A DNA stretch of 42,830 nt from an uncultured Saccharospirillaceae bacterium (GCA_947499545.1 CANMOZ010000023.1:1-42830), one strand, 5' to 3'; counted from the first letter of the stretch, positions 32,289-39,758 are shown. Notes: a model not told the origin generated them from the letters alone. A program made the numbers and translations.

Positions 32289-32414
32289 GAGGCCCTACTT
32301 TTGATCAAATAAACGCCAAAACGCAGAAAAAGGCTGTGTTTTGCACGATTAAGAACGCCAAAATTGTTGCGTGCTAACCGTTATTTGCGTACTATTAATC
32401 TCCAGTAGGGCCTC
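32289..32414. promoter_or_regulatory. Inverted repeat bracketing the rep-candidate upstream region
   Basis: GAGGCCCTACT (32289-32299) and AGTAGGGCCTC (32404-32414) are perfect 11-bp inverted copies 104 bp apart. The stretch between them includes the likely promoter for the minus-strand gene starting at 32264. Two separated operators joined by DNA looping would fit copy-number control. Confidence 0.5.
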
Positions 32415-32482
32415 TTCTTAATTGGACGGTTGAGCCCATTTGAATACTGGTCGTCGCCAAACTTCCCAGTATTCACGCATTC

Positions 32483-32508
32483 AAAAGCCCGGCTCATGCC
32501 GGGCTTTT
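32483..32508. terminator. Bidirectional terminator overlapping the end of the 96-residue gene
   Basis: AAAAGCCCGGC (32483-32493) pairs with GCCGGGCTTTT (32498-32508). T-runs exist on both sides. The stop codon of the minus-strand gene (32494-32496) lies inside the hairpin. Confidence 0.8.
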
Positions 32509-32784
32509 TATTTTAGAAAGCGTAGGTCTTTTCATATCTTCCACGCCATCCAAATCAACTTTTAACTCACTACAGCCAATATACTTTGCTGCTTGAGCAG
32601 CTCCATCTAGCGATTTAAAAACTCTACGCTCACTGTCTCCAACATGCTTAGTTACGTAAGTTCTACTTCCATCCCTTCTTCGAAAATGGAGATAGTATCC
32701 ACGATCATGCTCCTTGGCCCTAGATACCATAGGATCGCTTAAACCTCCGTCCTCACAAAGTATCACTAATTGCCTAAGTTGCAT
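32494..32784 (-). CDS. Small basic protein next to the partition operon, 96 aa
   Basis: The ATG at 32782-32784 (MQLRQLVILC) is preferred because GAGGGA is close upstream. The sequence reads as a small alpha/beta protein: LVILCEDGGLSDPMVSRAKE, then YYLHFRRRDGSRTYVTKH, then RRVFKSLDGAAQAAKYIG. The basic strand RRRDGSRTYVTK and helical C-terminus could bind nucleic acid. It is divergent from parF, with the first ACTC-box cluster in the shared intergenic region, so it may be under partition-protein control. I do not recognise a named family. Confidence 0.55.
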   Translation of the reverse strand: MQLRQLVILCEDGGLSDPMVSRAKEHDRGYYLHFRRRDGSRTYVTKHVGDSERRVFKSLDGAAQAAKYIGCSELKVDLDGVEDMKRPTLSKIKSPA

Positions 32785-32879
32785 GTTCCCTCTGAACAAA
32801 GATGTGTTGGTTTACTAACCTAATTCAATAAATTGGATTTTGCAAGAATTAATTATTCGATAGATTAATTGGCTTATTT

Positions 32880-32931
32880 ACTCATTCACTCATTTACTCA
32901 TTTGCTCAATTACTCATTTACTCATTTACTC
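32880..32931 (+). repeat. ACTC-box cluster 1, centromere/operator upstream of parF
   Basis: Seven boxes spaced exactly 8 bp apart start at 32880, 32888, 32896, 32904 (GCTC), 32912, 32920 and 32928. Each ACTC is followed by an AT-rich tetramer (ATTT, ATTC or AATT). ParG of plasmid TP228 binds ACTC boxes with 4-bp AT spacers, which is this arrangement. Confidence 0.85.
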
Positions 32932-32982
32932 AAAGCTGTTCAATTGGTAACCTAAATTAGCCCTTAAATTAGGAGTCACAAA

Positions 32983-33618
32983 ATGCCAGTCATCGCCATA
33001 CTCAATCAGAAAGGCGGTTCAGGGAAAACAACAATTGCAGTAAACCTTGCTCACGCGCTGTATTTGCAAGGCGGCAAAGTACTACTTGTTGATTCCGACC
33101 CCCAAGGGTCAGCACGAGATTGGAACGAAGCGAACGAGGGTTCTATTTTGCCTGTGGTTGGGCTTGATCGAGAAACTCTCCCAAAAGACCTCCAAGCTAT
33201 AAGATCAGGGTACGATTGGATTATTATTGATGGCGCACCTCAAATTGCCCGCATGAGTGCAGCAGCGGTAAAAGCCGCTGATGTTGTAATAATTCCTTGT
33301 CAGCCTTCTCCTTATGATGTCTGGGCTGCGGCGGATTTAGTAGATATCGTAAAAGCTAGGCAGGATGTAACAAATGGTGATCCAAAAGCTGCTTTTGTTG
33401 TTTCCCGCCGGATACAGGGAACCAAGCTTGGTAGGGAAGTGGAAGAGGCTCTTAATGAATACAACTTACCTGTCTTAAAATCGTCTACATCACAAAGGGT
33501 CGCATACCCTACTACAGCATCTGAAGGCCAAACTGTCTTTATTGATCCAAAAGGGCCTGCAGCAAGTGAAATTAATGCGATTGTTGACGAGATAATGGAG
33601 TTAATTAATGGCGCTTAG
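32983..33618 (+). CDS. parF: ParF/ParA-type partition ATPase
   Basis: This 211-residue protein is a short ParA without the N-terminal HTH. It has a deviant Walker A KGGSGKTT at residues 10-17 (ILNQKGGSGKTTIAVNLAHA), a Walker A' LLVDSDPQGSARDW, and a Walker B WIIIDGAPQI. The length and motifs match type Ib ParA (ParF), which forms nucleoid-bound gradients or polymers to separate plasmids. The ACTC-box cluster upstream and the small partner overlapping its 3' end complete a ParFGH module. Confidence 0.92.
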   Translation: MPVIAILNQKGGSGKTTIAVNLAHALYLQGGKVLLVDSDPQGSARDWNEANEGSILPVVGLDRETLPKDLQAIRSGYDWIIIDGAPQIARMSAAAVKAADVVIIPCQPSPYDVWAAADLVDIVKARQDVTNGDPKAAFVVSRRIQGTKLGREVEEALNEYNLPVLKSSTSQRVAYPTTASEGQTVFIDPKGPAASEINAIVDEIMELINGA

Positions 33619-33814
33619 CGTTAAAAAAGAGCGTCGAATGTCATCTGGCAAATCCGAAGCTCTTAAAGAAGTATCGAAAGAAAAAAATGCTAGATTTAAT
33701 GCGAACGTACCAGAGTCTTTGTATGCCAAAGTAAAAATTAAAGCTGCCAGAGAAAATGTACGTCTAAATGACCTAGCTATCAGATGGATGACCGAGTGGG
33801 TGGAGGAGGATTGA
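33608..33814 (+). CDS. parG: ParG-like ribbon-helix-helix centromere-binding protein
   Basis: The 68-residue product overlaps the end of parF by 11 bases. A flexible basic N-terminus (residues 1-27: KKERRMSSGKSEALKEVSKE) precedes a ribbon-helix-helix fold: strand ARFNANVPESLYAKVKI then helix LNDLAIRWMTEWV. This is the ParG architecture, in which the ribbon reads ACTC boxes and the N-terminal tail stimulates ParF. ACTC clusters lie before parF, directly after parG, and at 34979-35014. Confidence 0.85.
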   Translation: MALSVKKERRMSSGKSEALKEVSKEKNARFNANVPESLYAKVKIKAARENVRLNDLAIRWMTEWVEED

Positions 33815-33825
33815 TCTCCCCGCCG

Positions 33826-33869
33826 ACTCATTTACTCATTTACTCATTTACTCATTTACTCATTTACTC
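33826..33869 (+). repeat. ACTC-box cluster 2, downstream of parG
   Basis: Six perfect ACTCATTT units start at 33826, 33834, 33842, 33850, 33858 and 33866, just 12 bases after the parG stop. Having boxes on both sides of parFG is not the textbook layout. Confidence 0.85.
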
Positions 33870-33946
33870 ATTTTGGAATAGCGAAAACATTCGAACTGTA
33901 CTTTAACTGGAGCAATGAAGAAGTACTTGTAATCCGATGGCTTATA

Positions 33947-34004
33947 GGGGGCTAATGGAAGAACCGGCAAGGCCGAAACCGTGAGTTTCTGCTCGAATGC
34001 CCCC
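33947..34004. other. Nested hairpin region of unknown role
   Basis: GGGGGC (33947-33952) pairs with GCCCCC (33999-34004). Inside lie CGGC/GCCG around AAG and GAAAC/GTTTC (33975-33979 and 33985-33989) around CGTGA. On the minus strand it follows the gene that ends at 34029 and lacks a T-run. A related word, TTAGGGGGC, recurs at about 34911. The layout is loosely reminiscent of an integron attC, but the required GTTRRRY-type cores are not evident. Confidence 0.35.
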
Positions 34005-34028
34005 GCCAGTCTAAGTTTTGCATAGGCG

Positions 34029-34784
34029 TTAACAAGAAGGGAGCCAGTTGAACTCCTTGAAGTAACGCTCTTCTGCTTTTAAACGTTCTGGAGTACACTG
34101 TACTAGGCGGCGACCAATCTCATATAGGTATCCAAACTCTTTATACCTTGGCTTACCTATCACCTTATTTAATTGGGTATCAATCCAGTTGAACCCATTA
34201 AATTTCACATACTCATACAATTTAGAAAGGTCAGCCCCATCTTCTGCCTTTACCGCTCCTTCGCATAATACGATTCCTTGAGTTATGGAGTGGTTTCCTC
34301 CAACAACCCAAAAAACATTCAACGGAAACCACCAAGTTAGTTGGTGATTGGCATCTTGTTTCCAGGGTTTCGAGTTCTTGCGTGAACCATATTGACCGAT
34401 ATTGCTAATAATCCTTGTATCGTTCCAGCAGGTTGGAAGAACTATATCTCTCCCAAGAGATGCTGTAGGAAGTTTCTCATTATGTATCTTTTGAGCGCGC
34501 AAAAAATCAAAGAAGCTTTTCTGTAAGCTTGGAATTCCATATAAACCAAAATCAGTATATGGATTTATTTCACTGATAGCGCAATGATTATTTTTCAAAT
34601 AGGCGTCTGCCATATGCTTACTCTGAACTGGACGAATGATCAGGCGCTGCAAGTCAAGTAAACCATTAATATTATTTTCCCGAGCTATGGCATCAGTTCT
34701 TTCAATAAGGTTGGCAAATAGTCTCCCTTGGTCTTTTTTTCGTTTCAAACTTCCTGGTAGATGCTTAGTTAACAAGTGCCTCAT
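34029..34784 (-). CDS. Hypothetical protein, 251 aa, between ACTC-box clusters
   Basis: I do not recognise the family with confidence. The protein is soluble and mixed alpha/beta, with Trp/His-rich segments (HQLTWWFPLNVFWVVGGNHS) and a C-terminal FNGFNWIDTQLNKVIGKPRY. It may bind nucleotide or be an enzyme, but no classical motif is visible. It is flanked by the ACTC clusters at 33826 and 34979, which lie in opposite orientations, so the gene may have been inserted into or captured by the partition region. GC content is lower than in the transfer genes. Confidence 0.55.
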   Translation of the reverse strand: MRHLLTKHLPGSLKRKKDQGRLFANLIERTDAIARENNINGLLDLQRLIIRPVQSKHMADAYLKNNHCAISEINPYTDFGLYGIPSLQKSFFDFLRAQKIHNEKLPTASLGRDIVLPTCWNDTRIISNIGQYGSRKNSKPWKQDANHQLTWWFPLNVFWVVGGNHSITQGIVLCEGAVKAEDGADLSKLYEYVKFNGFNWIDTQLNKVIGKPRYKEFGYLYEIGRRLVQCTPERLKAEERYFKEFNWLPSC

Positions 34785-34978
34785 GAACTTGTAGTTCCTT
34801 CTTTACTATTGATTGCCTGACCCAAGTTTAAGCTAGTATTTGCCGTTATTTCGCATTATTGGCGGTTGCCCTAGAGGTACCAAAGCAGTACCGAATTTGC
34901 ATCATTATGTCTTAGGGGGCGGTTCCAAATCATCTTTAGCAGATTTCGACTTCAATGGGAGCATTGAAATACGATTAT
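34785..34978. other. Upstream region of the 251-residue gene
   Basis: It must contain that gene's promoter. A GGTAC-type pair (AGGTACC and AGTACC near 34876-34891) and the word TTAGGGGGCGG near 34911 are the only noticeable structures. Confidence 0.35.
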
Positions 34979-35014
34979 GAGTAAATGAGTAAATGAGTAA
35001 ATGAGTAAATGAGT
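34979..35014 (-). repeat. ACTC-box cluster 3, inverted
   Basis: Five GAGT boxes (ACTC on the minus strand), 8 bp apart, start at 34979, 34987, 34995, 35003 and 35011, each separated by AAAT. It is the inverted counterpart of the other two clusters. Confidence 0.8.
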
Positions 35015-35199
35015 AAATGGACTTGAAACCACCACCAAGAGACACATCACTAAGTTCTTTTCCAAGGAAAGTACTTTGTGTGACGCATTAATTGTAAAAA
35101 TGCGCCGCATGGATCTCAATCTCCAAATATTTAGAAGGGCAGGGATAGCTTTGATTTATGGGTTTGACAACCAAATGAGTCAACGCTCTTAACGTTTTT

Positions 35200-35508
35200 T
35201 TATATCTTACTAGCTGGTTTATGGATTTCATAACCGCGTTTTTCAAGCGCTTCAACGGATAGACGTTCGTTTTCCGTTGGGTCATTTGTCTTGTGGTGAG
35301 GCAGCAATACCCACATTAAGAAGTAAACTGCGAGACTAATAACGGTTGAAGCGAAAAAGAACGCTACAATGAAAGCAAGTCTGAATATCCAAGAGGGGAT
35401 TTTTACCGTTTCACCGAGCCCACCACATACCCCGGCTATTTCAACATCTTGATAACTGATATGGAGATCACAAATTAAGCTCCACATCTTCTTTAAAACA
35501 GTGAACAT
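35200..35508 (-). CDS. PspC-domain membrane protein
   Basis: The 102-residue protein carries the PspC signature: VEIAGVCGGLGETVKIPSWI then FRLAFIVAFFFAS, followed by a second hydrophobic helix, LAVYFLMWVLLPH. PspC proteins sense or buffer inner-membrane stress, including secretin mislocalisation. AAGGTAG seven bases upstream supports the start at 35508. An isolated pspC-like gene on a plasmid encoding an envelope-spanning secretion system could protect the host membrane, but this is inference. Confidence 0.8.
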   Translation of the reverse strand: MFTVLKKMWSLICDLHISYQDVEIAGVCGGLGETVKIPSWIFRLAFIVAFFFASTVISLAVYFLMWVLLPHHKTNDPTENERLSVEALEKRGYEIHKPASKI

Positions 35509-35710
35509 TGACTACCTTCAAAATAGATCGATTGCATTTTCAGGTCATTAGGATAGCTAAAGAAATAAATCCTGAATAGACTGATCTGGCAAAACGGATG
35601 AAAAATTGCTTAACCGGCCAGGGAATCGATTAAAAATCTTTGTAGTAGTGAATAAGCGCCATTATTGAAAAAACCCGATCAATTCGAGTTAATTTAATGT
35701 CAATATGGGT

Positions 35711-35770
35711 CAAGTTGAACAGCAATAGATGCCACAAACCCTATATAGATCATAAGGATATGGGACATCT
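35711..35770. promoter_or_regulatory. CRISPR leader, copy 1
   Basis: These 60 bases directly abut the first repeat of array 1 and match 39699-39758 with a single G/A difference. The degenerate repeat is at the far end of each array, so this side is the leader (spacer-integration) end. Confidence 0.75.
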
Positions 35771-36003
35771 ATTCTACAGCACTGGGATTTGTGCACCAAC
35801 CGGAACAAGTACATCGGGCGAGCGAAACAAATTAGATTCTACAACACTGGGATTTGTGCACCAACCGGAACGCTGAGCCTGGACGTTGGAACAGTCGGCG
35901 AATTCTACAGCACTGGGATTTGTGCACCAACCGGAACAAACTATCAGTATTCAACGTATTTAAAGGCATTCTACAACACTGGGATTTATATACCAATTTG
36001 GGG
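35771..36003 (-). CRISPR. CRISPR array 1: four repeats, three spacers
   Basis: Repeats of 36 bp lie at 35771-35806, 35836-35871, 35902-35937 and 35968-36003. On the plus strand they begin ATTCTACAGCACTGGG (or ATTCTACAACACTGGG) and end CACCAACCGGAAC. The fourth is degenerate in its second half. Spacers are 29, 30 and 30 nt. The matching anti-repeat is in the minus-strand tracrRNA, so crRNAs must be read from the minus strand, where each repeat carries TTGGTG, 17 bases, then TAGAAT, a built-in promoter like that of Neisseria type II-C arrays. By eye the spacers match nothing else in this window. Confidence 0.93.
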
Positions 36004-36050
36004 TCTTGATAAATCGGACTAAAATTGAAGTGGCGTTGTGAGGCTAAGAC

Positions 36051-36076
36051 AAAAACCTAATTGCGTTTAGGTTTTT
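36051..36076. terminator. Terminator between array 1 and the tracrRNA
   Basis: AAAAACCTAA (36051-36060) pairs with TTAGGTTTTT (36067-36076). It is symmetric enough to work in both directions and separates tracrRNA transcription from array 1. Confidence 0.65.
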
Positions 36077-36087
36077 AGTGGTTTAGA

Positions 36088-36189
36088 AAGAATAAAGGCC
36101 GCATATAGCGGCCTTTCATTTAGTGCATCCAAGCTAAGTTAGCTTTTCAGCTTGTTAGCGGCTGGAGCACAAATCCCAGTGTTGTTCGG
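36088..36189 (-). ncRNA. tracrRNA of the type II-C system
   Basis: The anti-repeat lies at about 36154-36185. Its plus-strand sequence GCACAAATCCCAGTG is identical to the array repeat read on the minus strand, so the minus-strand transcript pairs with crRNA over most of the repeat, with a small bulge near GTTAGCGG. Downstream come a nexus-like hairpin (AAGCTAA/TTAGCTT, near 36131-36145) and the terminator hairpin. A promoter with TTGACA, 16 bp, GATAAT is placed correctly upstream. The predicted length is about 100 nt. Confidence 0.85.
36094..36116 (-). terminator. Terminator of the tracrRNA
   Basis: AAAGGCCGC (36094-36102) pairs with GCGGCCTTT (36108-36116). On the minus strand ATTCTTTCT follows. 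It would form the 3' hairpin of the tracrRNA. Confidence 0.8.
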
Positions 36190-36195
36190 CGACAC

Positions 36196-36223
36196 ATTAT
36201 CAACTTGGTAGTTATGATGTCAA
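36196..36223 (-). promoter_or_regulatory. tracrRNA promoter overlapping the cas9 start
   Basis: On the minus strand a perfect -35 TTGACA (36218-36223) is followed after 16 bases by GATAAT (36196-36201). The -35 box lies in the first codons of cas9 (ATG at 36214 or 36217), so polymerase bound here would sit on the cas9 translation start region. Confidence 0.75.
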
Positions 36224-39200
36224 GACCCATAGGAAGCTCATTCCCCTATATTTTGGCCATTGATGTAGGGGGTAAATCGATTGGATTTGCGATTGTTCGA
36301 TTAAGCAAGGATGGCATTCCCATCGCACTCATTAGGCTTGGTGTTCGGATTTATTCAGATGGACGAGATCCTAGTAAAAACACCTCTAAAGCTGCAGGTC
36401 GAACCGAAAAAAGGCAGGCACGCAAAACACGATATCGAAAAATTCAACGCACTAAGCATCTAATTAAAACATTAGTTCAGTTTGGTTTTTTCCCTAATAG
36501 TAAGCAGTCACAAAAAGCTTTAGAGAATCTCAACCCTTATCACCTCAGAACCAAGGGGTTAGATGAAGCTTTGACACCATACGAAATGGGCCGAGCCATT
36601 TTCCATCTCAATAGAAAGCGTGCATTTCAAAGTAACCGCAAAGCGGATAAAACAAATGATGATTCTGGTCCGATGAAAAAGGCTATCTCTACTTTAGAGG
36701 AAGCTATAAACGCAACCAGTATGCGAACCGTCGGTGAATGGCAGAATCAACGCCTACTGGATGGGAAAGGCGTGAAAGCGAGGCTCTATGGGCAAAATGC
36801 AAACAAGCACTATGACTTCTACGTCAAACGCTCTCAAATTAAAGAGGAATTTGATCTACTTTGGAACAAGCAAAAGTCGTTTCAGCCAGAAATCTATACA
36901 GATGAAGCTTATGAAGCCCTTCAAACTGCAGTCTTCTTTCAACGCCCACTGAAACCGGTAGAACCGGGTCGTTGTACGCTTCAGCCAGACGAACAAAGAG
37001 CTGCGAAGGCAATGCCCATTGTCCAGCAATTTTTACTGTATCAGGAAGTCAATCACCTGAGAATCATTGGCAAGAACCTAAAAGAAACCCCCTTAACCCT
37101 TGAGCAAAGAGATCTTCTTATTTCGGAACTTAATAAGAAAGATTTAACGTTTAAAACAATGAAAGAGCGTCTCTTGAAGGCTCGGCCTGGCTTAGACATT
37201 GAAAGCTTTAATTTTGAAAAAGGACCTACTAGTAAGTTTAAAGGGAATGCCATTAATAAAACCCTTGCTCAGAAGAAGCATTTCGGTAAAGCCTGGTATG
37301 GTTTTAGCCTTGAGCGACAGACTGAGATTGTCAATTTGTTGCTCAATGAAGCTTCTGAAGAGAATGTCATCAAGTGGTTAACAACGCATACAAGTATTTC
37401 AGAAGAGCAAGCCACTGTTATCTCTTCGGCTAACTTACCTTCTGGCTATGCCCGGCTCAGTTTAACCGCCGCTGAGAAAATTACGGAAGCACTTAAGAAT
37501 GAGGTGATCACCTACGATAAAGCCGTCCTCAAAGCGGGTTTGGGGAGCCATAGTCAGTTGAGTTACAAAGAAAGAACCGGTGAGTTACTCAGCCAGTTGC
37601 CCTACTACGGAAAAGTGTTGGAGCGACGAGTCAACTTCGGAACCGGTATTCCAGGTGAGTGCGATGAAAAGCGTTACGGGAAAATAGCAAACCCAACGGT
37701 TCATGTGGGTTTGAATGAGCTTCGAAAGGTGGTCAACGAAATTCTTAGTACATATGGAAACCCAACGAAGATAGCCATTGAGATGTGCCGAGACATCGCA
37801 AACGGTCAAAAGAAAAGGCAAGAAATCAAATCTCAGAATACGAAGAATCAAAAGGTTAACGAAGCACTTTTGACGGAAGCATGTGAAATACTGGGGGCAG
37901 CCTCAGACAATCTTGATAAATCGAAAAAACGTCACCTCATCCGCAAAATGAAACTTTGGCGAGAACTCAACCCCAATGATGTTGCCGATCGTAGATGCCC
38001 TTACACCGGTCAGATGATCAGTATGACTAAGCTGCTGTCAGAAGAAGTTGAGATTGAACACATCCTGCCATTTAGTCGAACCCTCGACAGCAGCATGAAT
38101 AACTTAACACTTAGCATGAGAGGAGCGAACCGCTACAAATCGCACCTCACACCTTATGAAGCCTTTGGAAAAAAACCGGTAGATGGTTTTGATTACGAGG
38201 CGATTTTACGAAGAGCATCAATATTTCCAACACCGAAAAAACGTAGGTTTGCAGAGGACGGCTTCGACTATTGGTTAAATAATGAAAAGGACTTTACAGC
38301 ACGGTGCATCCACGACACCGCTTACTTTGCTACAGTCGCCAGAGAGTATCTAAGCTGTGTATGCTTGGCGGGTAATATTCAATGCATCAGTGGCCGTCAA
38401 ACGGCTTTAATTCGAAAAATTTTTGGCTTAAACAAGATCCTTGCAAATGAATCAGAAGAGAAAAACCGTGATGATCATCGTCACCACGCGATAGACGCTG
38501 CCGTCATTGCTATCACTGACCACTCTTTAATGAAAACCATTGCTAAAGCGGCTAAAGATCTAAACACTCATGACCCAAAGAAACTTTCAGAGCAAGTGGA
38601 ATTGCCTTGGCCTCGTTTCTATGACCAATTAGATCAATTGGCTGAGCATATTAAAGTTAGTCATCGGCCAGAACACGGTTATCAAGGGCCTATGCATCTA
38701 GAGTCTGTATGGAGCCCAGGATTAAACGGGTCTCATATACTTCATAAGCGTGATAGTAGTAATAGCTGGAAACGAGAAAAAAAGATTAGCAAAAGCACGC
38801 ATCCACTCATTCTAATAAGGGATGCTTCTCAAAGTGAGCGCCATGGATTGGATGAAAACGGGCAACCCAAGCCTTTTAAAGCTATTGAGGCTCAAAATAA
38901 CTACAGCACGGAGATATATCTTGATCCAGAAACCGATAAGTGGTGTTTTGAAGTCATAACAGTCCATCAAGCTTACCAGGTCGTTAAACGGTTGGGAGAG
39001 AGCAAAGGCATAAAACGGCTTTTACATCCCAAATTAACCCAATCCGATAAACCATTGGTTATGCGCTTAATCGCGGATAACCTTTTAAAGTTAAAAATAA
39101 ATAATGAGTATGGTCTATATCGAATAGTCAGCTTGGTCAAAGATGGGAATATTAACCTGGTATCAAGCCATCTTGGAGGTAAAGGTCACACGTTTAAAAA

Positions 39201-39348
39201 GAACTTCAATACCATTATGGATCTAGCACCTATTCCTGTAACGGTTTCGCCCATGGGTATTTTAAAAGAACAACGCATTAGGGCTGTAAATAGACATGAT
39301 CGAACGGATAATCGAGATTGCGCAATTTCAACGCTATCTGTCAGTTAA
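36217..39348 (+). CDS. cas9: Type II-C Cas9 endonuclease, 1043 aa
   Basis: Numbered from the ATG at 36217: RuvC-I is LAIDVGGKSIGFAIV with Asp16. An Arg-rich bridge helix (RQARKTRYRKIQRTKHL) lies near residues 63-85. RuvC-II is KIAIEMCRD with Glu522. The HNH domain starts at CPYTGQ and contains EIEHILPFSR with His615, then NNLTLS and ANRYKSHLTPYEA. RuvC-III is HHAIDAAVIA with Asp760. All nuclease residues are present, so it should cut DNA with crRNA and tracrRNA. Length and order match compact II-C enzymes, slightly shorter than Neisseria Cas9. A tandem ATG at 36214 and a TTG at 36205 are alternatives; the ribosome site is weak. The 3' end overlaps cas1' by 53 bases. The PAM cannot be read from sequence. 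Confidence 0.96.
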   Translation: MSRPIGSSFPYILAIDVGGKSIGFAIVRLSKDGIPIALIRLGVRIYSDGRDPSKNTSKAAGRTEKRQARKTRYRKIQRTKHLIKTLVQFGFFPNSKQSQKALENLNPYHLRTKGLDEALTPYEMGRAIFHLNRKRAFQSNRKADKTNDDSGPMKKAISTLEEAINATSMRTVGEWQNQRLLDGKGVKARLYGQNANKHYDFYVKRSQIKEEFDLLWNKQKSFQPEIYTDEAYEALQTAVFFQRPLKPVEPGRCTLQPDEQRAAKAMPIVQQFLLYQEVNHLRIIGKNLKETPLTLEQRDLLISELNKKDLTFKTMKERLLKARPGLDIESFNFEKGPTSKFKGNAINKTLAQKKHFGKAWYGFSLERQTEIVNLLLNEASEENVIKWLTTHTSISEEQATVISSANLPSGYARLSLTAAEKITEALKNEVITYDKAVLKAGLGSHSQLSYKERTGELLSQLPYYGKVLERRVNFGTGIPGECDEKRYGKIANPTVHVGLNELRKVVNEILSTYGNPTKIAIEMCRDIANGQKKRQEIKSQNTKNQKVNEALLTEACEILGAASDNLDKSKKRHLIRKMKLWRELNPNDVADRRCPYTGQMISMTKLLSEEVEIEHILPFSRTLDSSMNNLTLSMRGANRYKSHLTPYEAFGKKPVDGFDYEAILRRASIFPTPKKRRFAEDGFDYWLNNEKDFTARCIHDTAYFATVAREYLSCVCLAGNIQCISGRQTALIRKIFGLNKILANESEEKNRDDHRHHAIDAAVIAITDHSLMKTIAKAAKDLNTHDPKKLSEQVELPWPRFYDQLDQLAEHIKVSHRPEHGYQGPMHLESVWSPGLNGSHILHKRDSSNSWKREKKISKSTHPLILIRDASQSERHGLDENGQPKPFKAIEAQNNYSTEIYLDPETDKWCFEVITVHQAYQVVKRLGESKGIKRLLHPKLTQSDKPLVMRLIADNLLKLKINNEYGLYRIVSLVKDGNINLVSSHLGGKGHTFKKNFNTIMDLAPIPVTVSPMGILKEQRIRAVNRHDRTDNRDCAISTLSVS

Positions 39349-39706
39349 CCGTGTTTTTTTGGTGGTTTGGGATACCAAACCACCAAGAGCAGAAGTGGGT
39401 CGTGTACCGCTTAACGATATAGGAGCAGTTATTGCGCATGCGCACGGTTTAAGTTATTCCAACAACCTCCTCGTCGCTTTAGCTGAAAGGGGTGTCCCTT
39501 TTGTGCTCAGCTCTGATCACCATCAAGTCGTAGGAGTGTTATGGCCAAGCAAGGGCCATCACCTACAGTCAAAACGCATTCGTGCTCAAATAAATATGAA
39601 AAAAAGGCAACAGAACCGTATTTGGGCTTCTTTAGTTAAACAAAAAATGGCCCATCAAGCAGGTGTTTTAGAAACGATTGATCAACCCTCTAAGGGGGCA
39701 AGTTGA
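39296..39706 (+). pseudogene. cas1: Truncated cas1 (N-terminal 136 residues only)
   Basis: The frame opens with IERIIEIAQFQRYLSVNRVF and continues VPLNDIGAVIAHAHGLSYSN then NLLVALAERGVPFVL, the N-terminal beta domain of type II Cas1. Cas1 is normally about 300 residues; the catalytic Glu, His and Asp lie in the missing C-terminal half. The last two codons and the TGA stop come from the CRISPR leader copy at 39699, so the gene was cut by a recombination that joined it to the leader. Cas2 is absent too. The fragment cannot integrate spacers. Whether it is still made or has another role is unknown. Confidence 0.88.
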
Positions 39707-39758
39707 ACAGCAATAGATGCCACAAACCCTATATAAATCATAAGGATATGGGACATCT
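39699..39758. promoter_or_regulatory. CRISPR leader, copy 2
   Basis: This copy is 60 bp, identical to 35711-35770 except for one base, and directly followed by array 2. Homology begins exactly at CAAGTTGAAC in both; upstream sequences differ (array flank versus cas1). Confidence 0.8.

Noticed and set aside
33947-34004. Integron attC site
   Set aside because: There are nested inverted repeats near TTAACAA, but no clear R' and R'' core pair and no integrase in the window.
35088-35285. 65-codon minus-strand frame overlapping the PspC gene
   Set aside because: Overlaps a gene with clear domain evidence and has no ribosome site.
35789-36022. 77-codon frame across CRISPR array 1 with repeated FYNTGICAPTG units
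   Set aside because: The repeated peptide is just the translation of CRISPR repeats. The same is true of the frames at 39668-40156 over array 2.
36154-36189. Anti-repeat read as a further CRISPR repeat or plus-strand tracrRNA
   Set aside because: It is inverted relative to the arrays, and the promoter, nexus hairpin and terminator are all on the minus strand, leading away from cas9.
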